Shown: positions 1-12,900 of the stretch, piece by piece
Layout of the letters: every line of letters begins with the position of its first letter
How positions within the stretch are numbered: the stretch's first letter is position 1
Assembly: GCA_030267565.1 (NCBI GenBank)
Contig: BRXU01000009.1
Coordinates: 3,492,315-3,556,314 of the forward strand
Direction of reading: 5' to 3'
DNA length: 64,000 nt
From: Pleodorina starrii
Lineage: Eukaryota > Chlorophyta > Chlorophyceae > Chlamydomonadales > Volvocaceae
Translations under genes and position numbers: made by a program
Notes under the pieces: generated by a model
Database searches by the model: none
What the model saw: only the letters and a program-made list of their open reading frames with translations
Told to the model about the DNA's origin: nothing

Positions 1-3000
1 GAAGCAGGCGGGAGTGGCGGTGTCCGACCACATCGCAGGTGCGACGCCGCTCGCTGACCTTGGCGGCCCATTTTACACCCCTGCCATTCCCTCCTCGCCA
101 GCTTGCCGCCTTACCCACAGGGCCCATCTTGTCCCGTGCCGCTGCTGCCGCTGTTGCCGTTGCCGTTGCGGTCACCTGTCGTTGGGGCCAATTGCAGGGG
201 CCGCTGGGTCAGCGCCGTCCGCAATCATATGCCAGGTATGCTACACAGAGGCGGAGCCGTCGGAGGCGACCACCATGGACTGCGGGCACACGTTCTGCAA
301 TGACTGCTGGCGGCAACACTTCCAGGTCCAGATCGGCGAGGGGCAGGCGCGAACCATCCGGTAGGGCAGCGTGTTCCGAGGGAAAGGGAGGGGGCACACG
401 AAAGCAGGCTGGAGGGGCAGGACAGGGAAAGTGTGCGGTACAAGAGCGCTGGCGTGCGCTGCGCTGGCCGGGGATGTACTACAACCCTTATGTGGCACTC
501 CGTAAATGGTGGATTGCGCATGTGGCGACGCGTCAACTGTGTTCACACTAGTGACACTCTCGTAAGGCTCAACCCTTCAGTGGAGGACCCAACATGGCGC
601 CAGGGTCCAATGTTGCAGCCAGGGCTAAGTGTTTGAAACGGCCAGCACGGGTAGAAGGTGCTGAAAACGCTGTTAGGCTGGTGCGCTGGCGCTCGGGTAG
701 CCACGTTACAAATAGCTTGCCGCACACATGCTGCGGCGACCCCGCTTGACACATTCTCTTGGTCATTGGGCACCAAACGCATGCCTTTATCCATCGCGAG
801 GGCGTGAGGGGCGTGCCTTGCAAGTGAACCGTCCGGGGAGCGTGGACTGCCGTGAACAGCGCGTTCTCTACAACCAACTCATCACCAATTTGCCGTTGTT
901 TTGGACACCGTTTCCGGGTTTGGGCCAAACAGCTGCGACGCCTCTCCCTCTTCTCTCGGGACCCTGGCGCGCAATCCCCGCGTCGCTATCTTCGGGCCGT
1001 TGGCAATTCCGAACGCATAACACCACGGCCGCCCGCCACCGTGCTCGCCGCACCTCATCACTGCCGCCCGCCACCCTTGCCGCCTGCAGGTGCATGTCCC
1101 ACCGTTGCGGTGTGGTATGCGACGAGGAGAAGGTCTGCGCGCTATTGAAGGGCGACCGCGGGGCGGGGAGCAGCGGAGCCGGCGGCAGCGGCGGCGGCGC
1201 GAGCACCAGCGGCGGTGCGCCCAGCACGAGCAGGGGCGCGCCCAGCACCAGCGGCGGAGGCGGCCGTGGGGGCGGCGAGGCGGCGGAGGCACTAGAGAAG
1301 TACACGCGGAGCCTGGCATTGTCGTACGTGGAGGACAATGCCCGCGTTCAGTTTTGCCCCAGCGTGCCGTGGTGTGGCCACGCGATCCAAGTAAGGTTGG
1401 CGGGGATGTCCCGGGTCGCGAGGCGGTGGTGGGGAAGGGTGGAGGGTCCCAATGGGTCGTCGTGTGATGAGTTCTGCGATCTGGGTCGGCGTCTGGGGTC
1501 TGGGTTGGGGCCTGGGGGGCAAGAATCCGGCTGTTTGGGCGGGCTCAGGCTTGCTCGCATCTTGCAATCAAACAGGACCCTCATGTCGCTTGCCGTAACG
1601 GCTGGCAGCAAGGCGGCTGTATGCATGATGGCGCCACGATGGGTGGGACTAAGTACAACTAGAATTTTGGGGTCAGAAGCGCAGCTAGGCTTGTGATGGG
1701 CGGTTGTTAAGCCGGAGGAGCCAGGAGGCCACGGGTTTATTCCCTCCTGGCGGAAGGCAAAAGGCGGCGATGACTTTGCACGCCACCGCTGTAAGGGGTG
1801 ATTGAGCAAATGACGGAGCACCTCGTGGGCGTACCAGCGCCAAGTAATGGACTTCAGGGATTGCCGGGGCTTTGTGGGACGGTGGCCTCCTGTTGACGTC
1901 TCTCCTTGCAGTCTTTCGCAGAGCTGTACGGCTCCCGTCAGGATGCGTTGTTATACAATTGAGAGGTTCCAAGCGGGGTCTTGCGGCGGCGAGATGGGAG
2001 CAAAGGGCCTCACGGCCCGGTCTGCCTCCTCCAGACCTTTTACCCCTCTGTTGAGCCGTTGACCCTTGACCGTCGGCAATGGATCCTGGGCCCCCCATGG
2101 CGGCGACTCGATTCCCCGGCGCCGTTGGGGATGAGTCGTTTTACAGCCTGCATTACGCGCGACGCCTGCAGCTGAGCACATGGGGCATGACGTTTGCGCG
2201 GGCGCCGCCTCTTGACTGGTCCAGCCGCCGCTCCAAGGAGTCTCCGCCAGCGGTGACCAGGAGGGAGGAGGGCGTGAAGCCAGGCATGCAGCTAGAGCTG
2301 CCGGCAGCTCCTCCCTTCCACCCACTGAGCACCACCGCGCGCTTCGCGCCGTGTGTCGCTCGCTCGCACGCCCGGCCGGCCCCATTCCAGGGGGCACTGC
2401 GTAACCGTGCTATGCGCCACGCTGCTGTCCTGGCATTCCCCGCAGGTGGACGGGGACCCCTTTGTGGAGCCCGAGTGCGCGTGCGGGAAGGTCTTCTGCT
2501 TCAAGTGTCTCAAGGATCCGCACACGCCCTGCACGTGCAAAATGTGGGTTTGGGTCGGGACGCTCGGGGTCCCAGCAGGTGGGAGGGAGGGCGCACATGC
2601 CGTCCCTCGCCGGGTGTTTGTGTACAAACGGCTCGGAATCGGGGCTTGGCTTCTTTGGGCTTGGTTTTTTTGGACTTCCCGGTTGAACTGAGGCCCACAT
2701 CCGGAACTGCCTGCCGCGCAGGTGGGACGAGTGGGACGAGAAAATCCACGGCGACAGCGAGACCCGCAACTGGTTCATGGCCAACACCAAGCCGTGCCCC
2801 AAGTGCCAGAAGCCTGTGGAGAAGAACGGCGGCTGCAATCTGGTCATGTGCAAGTGCGGGCAGGTAGATGCGGTCTTTTTGCTTCGTCGTGGCACGGTAT
2901 GATGCCGGTTGCCGTACGTCTTGAGGCGTGGAACACGCTCGCGAGCCTTGCACCCGGTCCTCGGCCCCGATCACAGCCAACAGACCCCTCCCGAGGGGTT

Positions 3001-4719
3001 TCCGAAGCGTTTGTGATCACTGCTTTTACGGAGACCAGGCAGCGGCCGAAACCCAGAGCCGCAGGTCTCACCGCAGAAGGTAACGGTGAAACTGAGCCTG
3101 ACCCGCGTTCCCGTCGCCACGCGCGGGCCTGCGGCGTTTCCGTCGTGGTCACGCCCAATTGTCCTCCGCAGGCCTTTTGCTGGTTGTGCGGCGCGGCCAC
3201 GGGGACTGCGCACACGTGGCAGAAGATCGAGGGGCACAGCTGCGGGCGGTGGAAGGACGAGATGGACCGCAAGATCGACGCGGCGTCTCGCAACCACCAG
3301 CGCTACATGCACTACTTCGAGCGCTACAAGCTGCACATGGACAGCTACAGCAAGGAGGGCGTCAAGCGGTGAGTCCGGGAGGGCGGCGGGTGGGGGGGCG
3401 CGGGGCGGGGGGGCGCGGGGCGGTGGCGGCGCGCGTTTCCCGACGGGCGCATGCCCTGTGCCTCGGCATGTCGAGCCTCGGCGAGCCGCCCTGCCCTGCC
3501 CTGCCCTGGCGCCTACACGGCACCCCACGGACGTTCCGCACCCCGTCTTCTTCCTCCCTCGCTCCCTCGCCCCTCCTTTCCCACCACCCCAAATCCCACC
3601 CCCGCAAATGCAGCCATTTCACACCCCACACCCCTCCCATCCACATGACCTTCCCAAAACCCACTTGCAGCGCTGACCTGCTGAAGCGCATCGGTGAGAT
3701 GGTGGAGACGGGCATCGAGGCGCGCGACTACACCTGGCTGGTGCGGGCCCTGGACCAGCTCAAGGTGGCGCGCGGGGTGCTGTCCAACAGCTACGCCTTC
3801 GCCTACTTCTTCTTCGGAGGTCAGTTCCGGGTTCCCCCAACGAGGCCGTCAGTCCCGGGGGCGTCAGCGCCGGTCTGGCAGTGCGCCCATCGGCCAATGC
3901 GTCAGTGCTGTCGGTTGCGCGGCAGGGAGCGCGCGACGCGACGGCGTCGGCGTCGGCGCCAGCACACCGCGCGATGTGGCATATTCCATGTCCCTCTCAC
4001 TGCCCCACCTTGCCGATTGTGGATCTGCCGTCTTTCGCGGCGCGTCCCGTATTACCGCAGGCGAGATGTACAAGGACAACTTCACGCCCGAGGACAACAC
4101 CCGCAACCAGATCCTGTTTGAGGACTACCAGCAGCGCCTGGAGAGCGAGGTGCGGACCAAAGGAGGGGGATGGCGTTCGGGGAGAGGTGACAAGTTGATT
4201 GGACTGCATCTGGGTTGAGGGTTACAGGCAGCGTAAGCACAGTCCTTGGGGTCCAACCGCACACACAACGACACTTTCGAACTTCCACTAGCTTGATTGA
4301 CCTTGCCAGACGATTTGGCATGCTTCGTACTGCGTCCTTGGGCTGACAATACACCCCGCGTATTAGGTATTACATAACCACCAACTCGGAAGGCTGTGAC
4401 GCGGCTCGCCGAGGCGGGCGCTGGAGCCAGCTCCGCTGCCTGCGCGGACATGGGCTTGTTGCGGTTAACTGTGGCGCCTTACTGTGCCGCGCCGCGCCGC
4501 GCCGCGCAGGTGGAGCGCCTGTCGGGCCTGGTGGAGGAGTGCAGCGAGTCGCTCACGATTGACTCGGACGCGCGCGTGCGGGTCATCAACTCGACGGTCT
4601 CGATCGAGAGCCGCATCGTCAAGTTCTTCGAGATGATCGAGACGGATCTGTACGGCAAGCTTCAGAGCTGCTCGGCGCAGATCGCGGTGTACCGGTCCAA
4701 GCGGAACCTCGTGGCTTAG
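1..4719 (+). CDS. ARI: Ariadne-type RBR E3 ubiquitin-protein ligase, 5'-partial, nine exons
   Basis: The inferred exons are <1-38, 198-360, 1090-1390, 2446-2543, 2722-2863, 3172-3368, 3671-3819, 4061-4149 and 4510-4719 (TAG at 4717). Every junction is GT..AG and all phases agree, giving 461 residues; the N terminus lies upstream of the window. Seen: RING1 from residue 24 (CQVC, then CGHTFCNDCW); an IBR (WCGHAIQ, then CACGKVFCFKC); and RING2 (CPKC, then NGGCNLVMCKCG, then FCWLCG). Cys238 (codon 2834-2836) sits where RBR ligases carry the cysteine that accepts ubiquitin from the E2 before transfer to substrate. The helical C-terminal half (YMHYFERY, VARGVLSNSYAFAYFF, final SIESRIVKFFEMIETDL) matches the Ariadne domain, which in this family autoinhibits RING2. 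A Gly/Ser-rich insert (about 1160-1285) separates RING1 from the IBR. The donor at 2544 (GTGGGT) is weak, and four CCGCG repeats abut the last acceptor. The family call is secure; exon 1 is less certain. Substrates cannot be inferred. Confidence 0.9.
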
Positions 4720-6641
4720 TAACACAATAGGGAGGGAGGCGGGGGCGCGGGGAAGAGGAGGAGTGTCAATGGGAGCAGGAGCGGGGCAGGAGGGCAGGGA
4801 GAAGGAGACGGGCGCGGGAGCCGGCCGGCAGGTCGACCCGTAACGCCAAGGCAGGGTGGCTGGCAAGCGCTTAATTATCCAGCGCGGCTGCGGCCGCTGG
4901 TTGGCTGGCTGAGGGATGAGGGTGGATGCGGCAGATGTCGCTGGATAGGGGGAAGTGCAGGGCGAGAGCCGCATGATGGCTTTCTTTGTGTGTGGATTGT
5001 AGTACGGTCCGCGGCAGCAGGGGTGGAGGGCGCCCTGTCACGGGCTCGCGCAGCTGCCCCGGCTGCGGAGCGCCGTGTTGCCGTATGGGCTGGGGGGTTA
5101 TTGTTGCTCATGGGGCCGCCCGCCGAAGAAGGTGTGGGGCGCGTTACCGGGATTCATAAGGCGAAGAAGATGCCGGCCGAATGGGCTCGGTCGCGGCATC
5201 CGTAAGCCCGGGAGGGGCAGGGGGCAGGGGATTAGGTTACAGGAAGAGAAACCGAGAACATTTGCCTTGAAGCCCAGGACACGACATGTGTGCATTCAGG
5301 CATCCCAGGATGCGAGAGCAGTTGTGGCGCTGTCACAGGGGATCGGGAGGGCGGCAGCGATGGCAGTGTACAGGTGGGTTGCTGGGTTCGTCAAGGCAAC
5401 GGGTGCGCCAATGCTAGGCCGTCCCTCTTCCCCGCCCCACCCGCCCCGTCTGGAGGATGATGTAGTTCGGATTTGGCTGGCGTGGAAGTTTCGGGCTACG
5501 TTACGTCAACGTAAAAGTTATGAGACCGTAGTTTGTGAGAGACGGTGTGGAACGTTTTGGCGCGGTGCCACGTCCCTTCGTCTTTCGTCCTTCCTATTGG
5601 GCCGCTTGATCCTGTTGGAATCGTGGCCGGGCGACGAACAGGTGGCGCGACCCGTGGGTACCGCCGGGAATCGAGCCAGAGCTGAGAAGGAACCGCCCGA
5701 ACCGCGCGCTGCGGGCCAGTGGGTCTTGGCTTCAGCCAGCTGTTATGTCGCACAGGATGCAGTATCGGTCGGTGTGTCCTTCCACGCTTTGAATCGCTCG
5801 ATCTGGCTATCGGCTCGCAACGCTTTCAACGTACACCTCACGACCCGAACCAATCGTTTGTTTGCGTACTGTACGGGCTGTTCGTTATATTCGGTGTACT
5901 CGTTTTTATCTCCGCCCGCAGCGCTGCACGCTGGACCCTGTGTGCGCACTGGGCAGCTCTGGGCTGCGGGGAATACCGACGGCTCAATTGTTAGCAGGCT
6001 TCCTTTTAGGCGACGGCTGGAGAAGAGGCATCGGCTCATATGATACGGGTACAGTGGCACTGTGGCAGGCACGCTCGAGATGGCTGCAGGACTGGCTGGC
6101 TGATTGGGGTCCGCGCTGCGAAGGGCTTCGTTGGGCTTTGTTAGGCTGACGAGAGCCTGATGAGGATGACTGATTGACGCGGCTCTCCTGAGCTTGCCGA
6201 GGTGTCGGACACGGGGGATAAACAGCCGAGTCGGCAGGGCTCGACTCTCACTCGACTCGTTGGGTATGAGGGCAGTGCAGAGGGCGTGTTGGGGGGGAGC
6301 GCCACGCCGCGCTGGCCGGTGCGACAGCCGACCGACTTAGTAGGCAGGGGGGTTCATACCTGGGGTCGCGTGTTGGGGCGCACGGGGGTATTTCTTCCAC
6401 GGGGGGTTAGGGCCGTCGGACGGATAGGCGGCAGGTGTTTGGCGGAAACAGTTGAGGCAGGCCGCTATGATATGCCGGACGCCGGCGTGGCGCTGTCACT
6501 GATGCACATGCATGTTGACGCGATGCGCCCCTGCTCCGTGGGGTCGCTCACGACATCTCTTCATACGGTGTTGCTGCTCACAGTAGCAGCTTCCCGGCTT
6601 GCAACACCGGTATCTGCATGTGTAACGATACCGGTAACCCC
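4720..6641. other. Intergenic region, no gene supported
   Basis: This is GC-rich sequence downstream of the ligase stop codon and presumably holds its 3' UTR. I see no TGTAA-type polyadenylation signal of the kind used by volvocine algae close to the stop; the first TGTAA I notice is near 6621. Open frames here, including one of 322 codons at 5075-6043, have Arg/Gly/Pro-rich low-complexity translations without recognisable domains and look like chance open frames in GC-rich DNA. I see no tRNA or rRNA. Confidence 0.6.
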
Positions 6642-6946
6642 TGGGCCCATGACCGACCTCTGGGCCCATGACCAACCCATGGGCCCATGACCGACCTCTG
6701 GGCCCATGACCGACCCCTGGGCCCATGACCGACATATGGGCCCATGATCGACATATGGGCCCATGACCGACCTCTGGGCCCATGACCGACCCCTGGGCCC
6801 ATGATCGACATATGGGCCCATGACCGACCTCTGGGCCCATGATCGACCCCTGGGCCCTTGACCGACCCCTGGGCCCATGACCGACCCATGGGCCCATGAC
6901 CGACCCATGGGCCCATGACCGACCTCTGGGCCCATGACCGACCTCT
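6642..6946. repeat. Minisatellite, 16 copies of a 19-bp unit
   Basis: The core GGGCCCATGACCGACC recurs exactly every 19 bp (GGGCCC at 6643, 6662, 6681 and so on to 6928). Variation is confined mainly to the last bases of the unit (CTC, CCC, CAT, ATAT) and to ACC/ATC in the middle. Each unit holds the GGGCCC palindrome, often extended to ATGGGCCCAT. The minus-strand translation is a Gly-Pro-His/Arg-Ser-Trp repeat that simply follows the DNA period and is unlikely to be a protein. It ends within 3 bp of the start of the large satellite. Confidence 0.95.
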
Positions 6947-6948
6947 TA

Positions 6949-9900
6949 TACCGCCACTACGGTCAAGACCGTGCTCAGCATGCTCGAGCGTGCTCTGCCA
7001 CGCCAGTGCAGATTTAGCCTGCCAAAATGCAGTGATAAAGTTTCTATAGCTGTCTCTAGCAACGCAGAGCACGGTGTCAAAGTGGGCGCTTCCCTGTGGC
7101 GCGCGCGCCGGCAATTGTGCTGGTCGACTGCATGGGACCTGTCGTACGCCTGAGTGGCGGCTACTCAGGCGTACGACAGGTCCCACTCGCACTAAAGGAT
7201 TTGTTTTGCTCGTGATACTGTTTCCGTTGAACTTTCTTTGACAAAACCATAACTTTTACCTTTATTCGTTTTTCTTTGGCAATGTTAGGCGGTTGGCAAT
7301 TGTGCTGGTCGATTGCATGGGACCTGTCGTACGCGTGAGTGGCGGCCTCTCAGGCGTACGACAGCTCCCACTCGCACTAAAGGATTTGTTTTGCTCGGCC
7401 TTGGTGTGTGATACTGTTTCCTTTGAACTTTCTTGACACCGTAACTACGGTCATGACCGTGCTCGAGCACGGTCCCCAATAAATACCGCCACTACGGTCA
7501 AGACCGTGCTCAGCATGCTCGAGCGTGCTCAGCCACGCCAGTGCAGATTTAGCCTGCCAAAATGCAGTGGTAAAGTTTCTATAGCTGTGTCTAGCAACGC
7601 AGAGCACGGTGTCAAAGTGGGCGCTTCCCTGTGGCGCGCGCGCCGGCAATAATTGTGCTGGTCGACTGCATGGGACCTGTCGGACGCCTGAGTGGCGGCC
7701 ACTCAGGCGTACGACAGGTCCCACTCGCACTAAAGGATTTGTTTTGCTCGTGATACTGTTTCCTTTGAACTTTCTTTGACAAAACCACAACTTTTACCTT
7801 TATTCGTTTTTCTTTGGCAATGTTAGGCGGTTGGCAATTGAGCTGGTCGACTGCATGGGACATGTCGTACGCCTGAGTGGCGGCCACTCAGGCGTACGAC
7901 AGGTCCCACTCGCACTAAAGGATATGTTTTGCTCGTGATACTGTTTCCGTTGAAATTTCTTTGACAAAACCACAACTTTTACCTTTATTCGTTTTTCTTT
8001 GGCAATGTTAGGCGGTTGGCAATTGTGCTGGTCGACTGCATGGGACCTGTCGTACGCCTGAGTGGCGGCCACTCAGGCGTACGACAGGTCCCACTCGCAC
8101 TAAAGGATTTGTTTTGCTCGTGATACTGTTTCCTTTGAACTTTCTTTGACAAAACCATAACGTTTACCTTTATTCGTTTTTCTTTGGCAATGTTAGGCGG
8201 TTGGCTATTGTGCTGGTCGATTGCATGGGACCTGTCGTACGCCTGAGTGGCGGCCTCTCAGGCGTATGTACGACAGGTCCCACTCGCACTAAAGGATTTG
8301 TTTTGCTCGGCCTTGGTGTGTGATACTGTTTCCTTTGAACTTTCTTGACACCGTAACTACGGTCATGACCGTGCTCGAGCACGGTCCCCAATAAATACCG
8401 CCACTACGGTCAAGACCGTGCTCAGCATGCTCGAGCGTGCTCAGCCACGCCAGTGCAGATTTAGCCTGCCAAAATGCAGTGGTAAAGTTTCTATAGCTGT
8501 GTCTAGCCACGCAGAGCACGGTGTCAAAGTGGGCGCTTCCCTGTGGCGCGCGCGCCGGCAATAATTGTGCTGGTCGACTGCATGGGACCTGTCGTACGCC
8601 TGAGTGGCGGCCACTCAGGCGTACGACAGGTCCCACTCGCACTAAAGGATTTGTTTTGCTCGTGATACTGTTTCCGTTGAACTTTCTTTGACAAAACCAT
8701 AACTTTTATTCGTTTATCTTTGGCAATGTTAGGCGGTTGGCAATTGTGCTGGTCGACTGCATGGGACCTGTCGTACACCTGAGTGGCGGCCACTCAGGCG
8801 TACGACAGGTCCCACTCGCACTAAAGGATTTGTTTTGCTCGGCCTTGGTGTGTGATACTGTTTCCTTTGAACTTTCTTGACACCGTAACTACGGTCATGA
8901 CCGTGCTCGAGCACGGTCCCCAATAAATACCGCCACTACGGTCAAGACCGTGCTCAGCATGCTCGAGCGTGCTCAGCCACGCCAGTGCAGATTTAGCCTG
9001 CCAAAATGCAGTGGTAAAGTTTCTATAGCTGTGTCTAGCAACGCAGAGCACGGTGTCAAAGTGGGCGCTTCCCTGTGGCGCGCGCGCCGGCAATAATTGT
9101 GCTGGTCGACTGCATGGGACCTGTCGTACGCGTGAGTGGCGGCCTCTCAGGCGTACGACAGGTCCCACTCGCACTAAAGGATTTGTTTTGCTCGTGATAC
9201 TGTTTCCGTTGAACTTTCTTTGACAAAACCATAACTTTTATTCGTTTATCTTTGGCAATGTTAGGCGGTTGGCAATTGTGCTGGTCGACTGCATGGGACC
9301 TGTCGTACACCTGAGTGGCGGCCACTCAGGCGTACGACAGGTCCCACTCGCACTAAAGGATTTGTTTTGCTCGGCCTTGGTGTGTGATACTGTTTCCTTT
9401 GAACTTTCTTGACACCGTAACTACGGTCATGACCGTGCTCGAGCACGGTCCCCAATAAATACCGCCACTACGGTCAAGACCGTGCTCAGCATGCTCGAGC
9501 GTGCTCAGCCACGCCAGTGCAGATTTAGCCTGCCAAAATGCAGTGGTAAAGTTTCTATAGCTGTGTCTAGCAACGCAGAGCACGGTGTCAAAGTGGGCGC
9601 TTCCCTGTGGCGCGCGCGCCGGCAATAATTGTGCTGGTCGACTGCATGGGACCTGTCGTACGCCTGAGTGGCGGCTACTCAGGCGTACGACAGGTCCCAC
9701 TCGCACTAAAGGATATGTTTTGCTCGTGATACTGTTTCCGTTGAACTTTCTTTGACAAAACCACAACTTTTACCTTTATTCGTTTTTCTTTGGCAATGTT
9801 AGGCGGTTGGCAATTGTGCTGGTCGACTGCATGGGACCTGTCGTACGCCTGAGTGGCGGCCACTCAGGCGTACGACAGGTCCCACTCGCACTAAAGGATT

Positions 9901-12900
9901 TGTTTTGCTCGTGATACTGTTTCCTTTGAACTTTCTTTGACAAAACCATAACGTTTACCTTTGGCAATGGTAACGTAACGTAACGTTTACCTTTGGCAAT
10001 GGTACCTCGTTTTTCTTTGGCAATGTTAGGCGGTTGGCTATTGTGCTGGTCGATTGCATGGGACCTGTCGTACGCGTGAGTGGCGGCCTCTCAGGCGTAC
10101 GACAGGTCCCACTCGCACTAAAGGATTTGTTTTGCTCGTGATACTGTTTCCGTTGAACTTTCTTTGACAAAACCATAACTTTTATTCGTTTATCTTTGGC
10201 AATGTTAGGCGGTTGGCAATTGTGCTGGTCGACTGCATGGGACCTGTCGTACACCTGAGTGGCGGCCACTCAGGCGTACGACAGGTCCCACTCGCACTAA
10301 AGGATTTGTTTTGCTCGGCCTTGGTGTGTGATACTGTTTCCTTTGAACTTTCTTGACACCGTAACTACGGTCATGACCGTGCTCGAGCACGGTCCCCAAT
10401 AAATACCGCCACTACGGTCAAGACCGTGCTCAGCATGCTCGAGCGTGCTCAGCCACGCCAGTGCAGATTTAGCCTGCCAAAATGCAGTGGTAAAGTTTCT
10501 ATAGCTGTGTCTAGCAACGCAGAGCACGGTGTCAAAGTGGGCGCTTCCCTGTGGCGCGCGCGCCGCAATAATTGTGCTGGTCGACTGCATGGGACCTGTC
10601 GTACGCCTGAGTGGCGGCCACTCAGGCGTACGACAGGTCCCACTCGCACTAAAGGATTTGTTTTGCTCGTGATACTGTTTCCGTTGAACTTTCTTTGACA
10701 AAACCATAACTTTTATTCGTTTATCTTTGGCAATGTTAGGCGGTTGGCAATTGTGCTGGTCGACTGCATGGGACCTGTCGTACACCTGAGTGGCGGCCAC
10801 TCAGGCGTACGACAGGTCCCACTCGCACTTAAGGATTTGTTTTGCTCGGCCTTGGTGTGTGATACTGTTTCCTTTGAACTTTCTTGACACCGTAACTACG
10901 GTCATGACCGTGCTCGAGCACGGTCCCCAATAAATACCGCCACTACGGTCAAGACCGTGCTCAGCATGCTCGAGCGTGCTCAGCCACGCCAGTGCAGATT
11001 TAGCCTGCCAAAATGCAGTGGTAAAGTTTCTATAGCTGTGTCTAGCCACGCAGAGCACGGTGTCAAAGTGGGCGCTTCCCTGTGGCGCGCGCGCCGGCAA
11101 TAATTGTGCTGGTCGACTGCATGGGACCTGTCGTACGCCTGAGTGGCGGCTACTCAGGCGTACGACAGGTCCCACTCGCACTAAAGGATATGTTTTGCTC
11201 GTGATACTGTTTCCGTTGAACTTTCTTTGACAAAACCACAACTTTTACCTTTATTCGTTTTTCTTTGGCAATGTTAGGCGGTTGGCAATTGTGCTGGTCG
11301 ACTGCATGGGACCTGTCGTACGCCTGAGTGGCGGCCACTCAGGCGTACGACAGGTCCCACTCGCACTAAAGGATTTGTTTTGCTCGTGATACTGTTTCCT
11401 TTGAACTTTCTTTGACAAAACCATAACGTTTACCTTTGGCAATGGTAACGTAACGTAACGTTTACCTTTGGCAATGGTACCTCGTTTTTCTTTGGCAATG
11501 TTAGGCGGTTGGCTATTGTGCTGGTCGATTGCATGGGACCTGTCGTACGCGTGAGTGGCGGCCTCTCAGGCGTACGACAGGTCCCACTCGCACTAAAGGA
11601 TTTGTTTTGCTCGTGATACTGTTTCCGTTGAACTTTCTTTGACAAAACCATAACTTTTATTCGTTTATCTTTGGCAATGTTAGGCGGTTGGCAATTGTGC
11701 TGGTCGACTGCATGGGACCTGTCGTACACCTGAGTGGCGGCCACTCAGGCGTACGACAGGTCCCACTCGCACTAAAGGATTTGTTTTGCTCGGCCTTGGT
11801 GTGTGATACTGTTTCCTTTGAACTTTCTTGACACCGTAACTACGGTCATGACCGTGCTCGAGCACGGTCCCCAATAAATACCGCCACTACGGTCAAGACC
11901 GTGCTCAGCATGCTCGAGCGTGCTCAGCCACGCCAGTGCAGATTTAGCCTGCCAAAATGCAGTGGTAAAGTTTCTATAGCTGTGTCTAGCAACGCAGAGC
12001 ACGGTGTCAAAGTGGGCGCTTCCCTGTGGCGCGCGCGCCGGCAATAATTGTGCTGGTCGACTGCATGGGACCTGTCGTACGCCTGAGTGGCGGCTACTCA
12101 GGCGTACGACAGGTCCCACTCGCACTAAAGGATATGTTTTGCTCGTGATCGCACTAAAGGATTTGTTTTGCTCGTGATACTGTTTCCTTTGAACTTTCTT
12201 TGACAAAACCATAACGTTTACCTTTGGCAATGGTAACGTAACGTAACGTTTACCTTTGGCAATGGTACCTCGTTTTTCTTTGGCAATGTTAGGCGGTTGG
12301 CTATTGTGCTGGTCGATTGCATGGGACCTGTCGTACGCGTGAGTGGCGGCCTCTCAGGCGTACGACAGGTCCCACTCGCACTAAAGGATTTGTTTTGCTC
12401 GTGATACTGTTTCCGTTGAACTTTCTTTGACAAAACCATAACTTTTATTCGTTTATCTTTGGCAATGTTAGGCGGTTGGCAATTGTGCTGGTCGACTGCA
12501 TGGGACCTGTCGTACACCTGAGTGGCGGCCACTCAGGCGTACGACAGGTCCCACTCGCACTAAAGGATTTGTTTTGCTCGGCCTTGGTGTGTGATACTGT
12601 TTCCTTTGAACTTTCTTGACACCGTAACTACGGTCATGACCGTGCTCGAGCACGGTCCCCAATAAATACCGCCACTACGGTCAAGACCGTGCTCAGCATG
12701 CTCGAGCGTGCTCAGCCACGCCAGTGCAGATTTAGCCTGCCAAAATGCAGTGGTAAAGTTTCTATAGCTGTGTCTAGCAACGCAGAGCACGGTGTCAAAG
12801 TGGGCGCTTCCCTGTGGCGCGCGCGCCGGCAATAATTGTGCTGGTCGACTGCATGGGACCTGTCGTACGCCTGAGTGGCGGCTACTCAGGCGTACGACAG

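Noticed and set aside
728..1696. Plus-strand frame of 322 codons over the 5' part of the ligase gene
   Set aside because: It runs through an intron and in a different register from the RING1-IBR exon; the spliced model explains the conserved residues.
5075..6043. Plus-strand frame of 322 codons downstream of the ligase
   Set aside because: Low-complexity Arg/Gly/Pro translation in GC-rich DNA, no domain, no splice support.
6642..6946. CRISPR array
   Set aside because: The 19-bp units are contiguous with no unique spacers, there are no cas genes, and the context is eukaryotic.
6496..7192. Minus-strand frames with Gly-Pro-His/Arg-Ser-Trp repeats over the minisatellite
   Set aside because: The 19-bp period cycles through all three frames, so any stop-free minisatellite gives such a pattern; there is no gene context.
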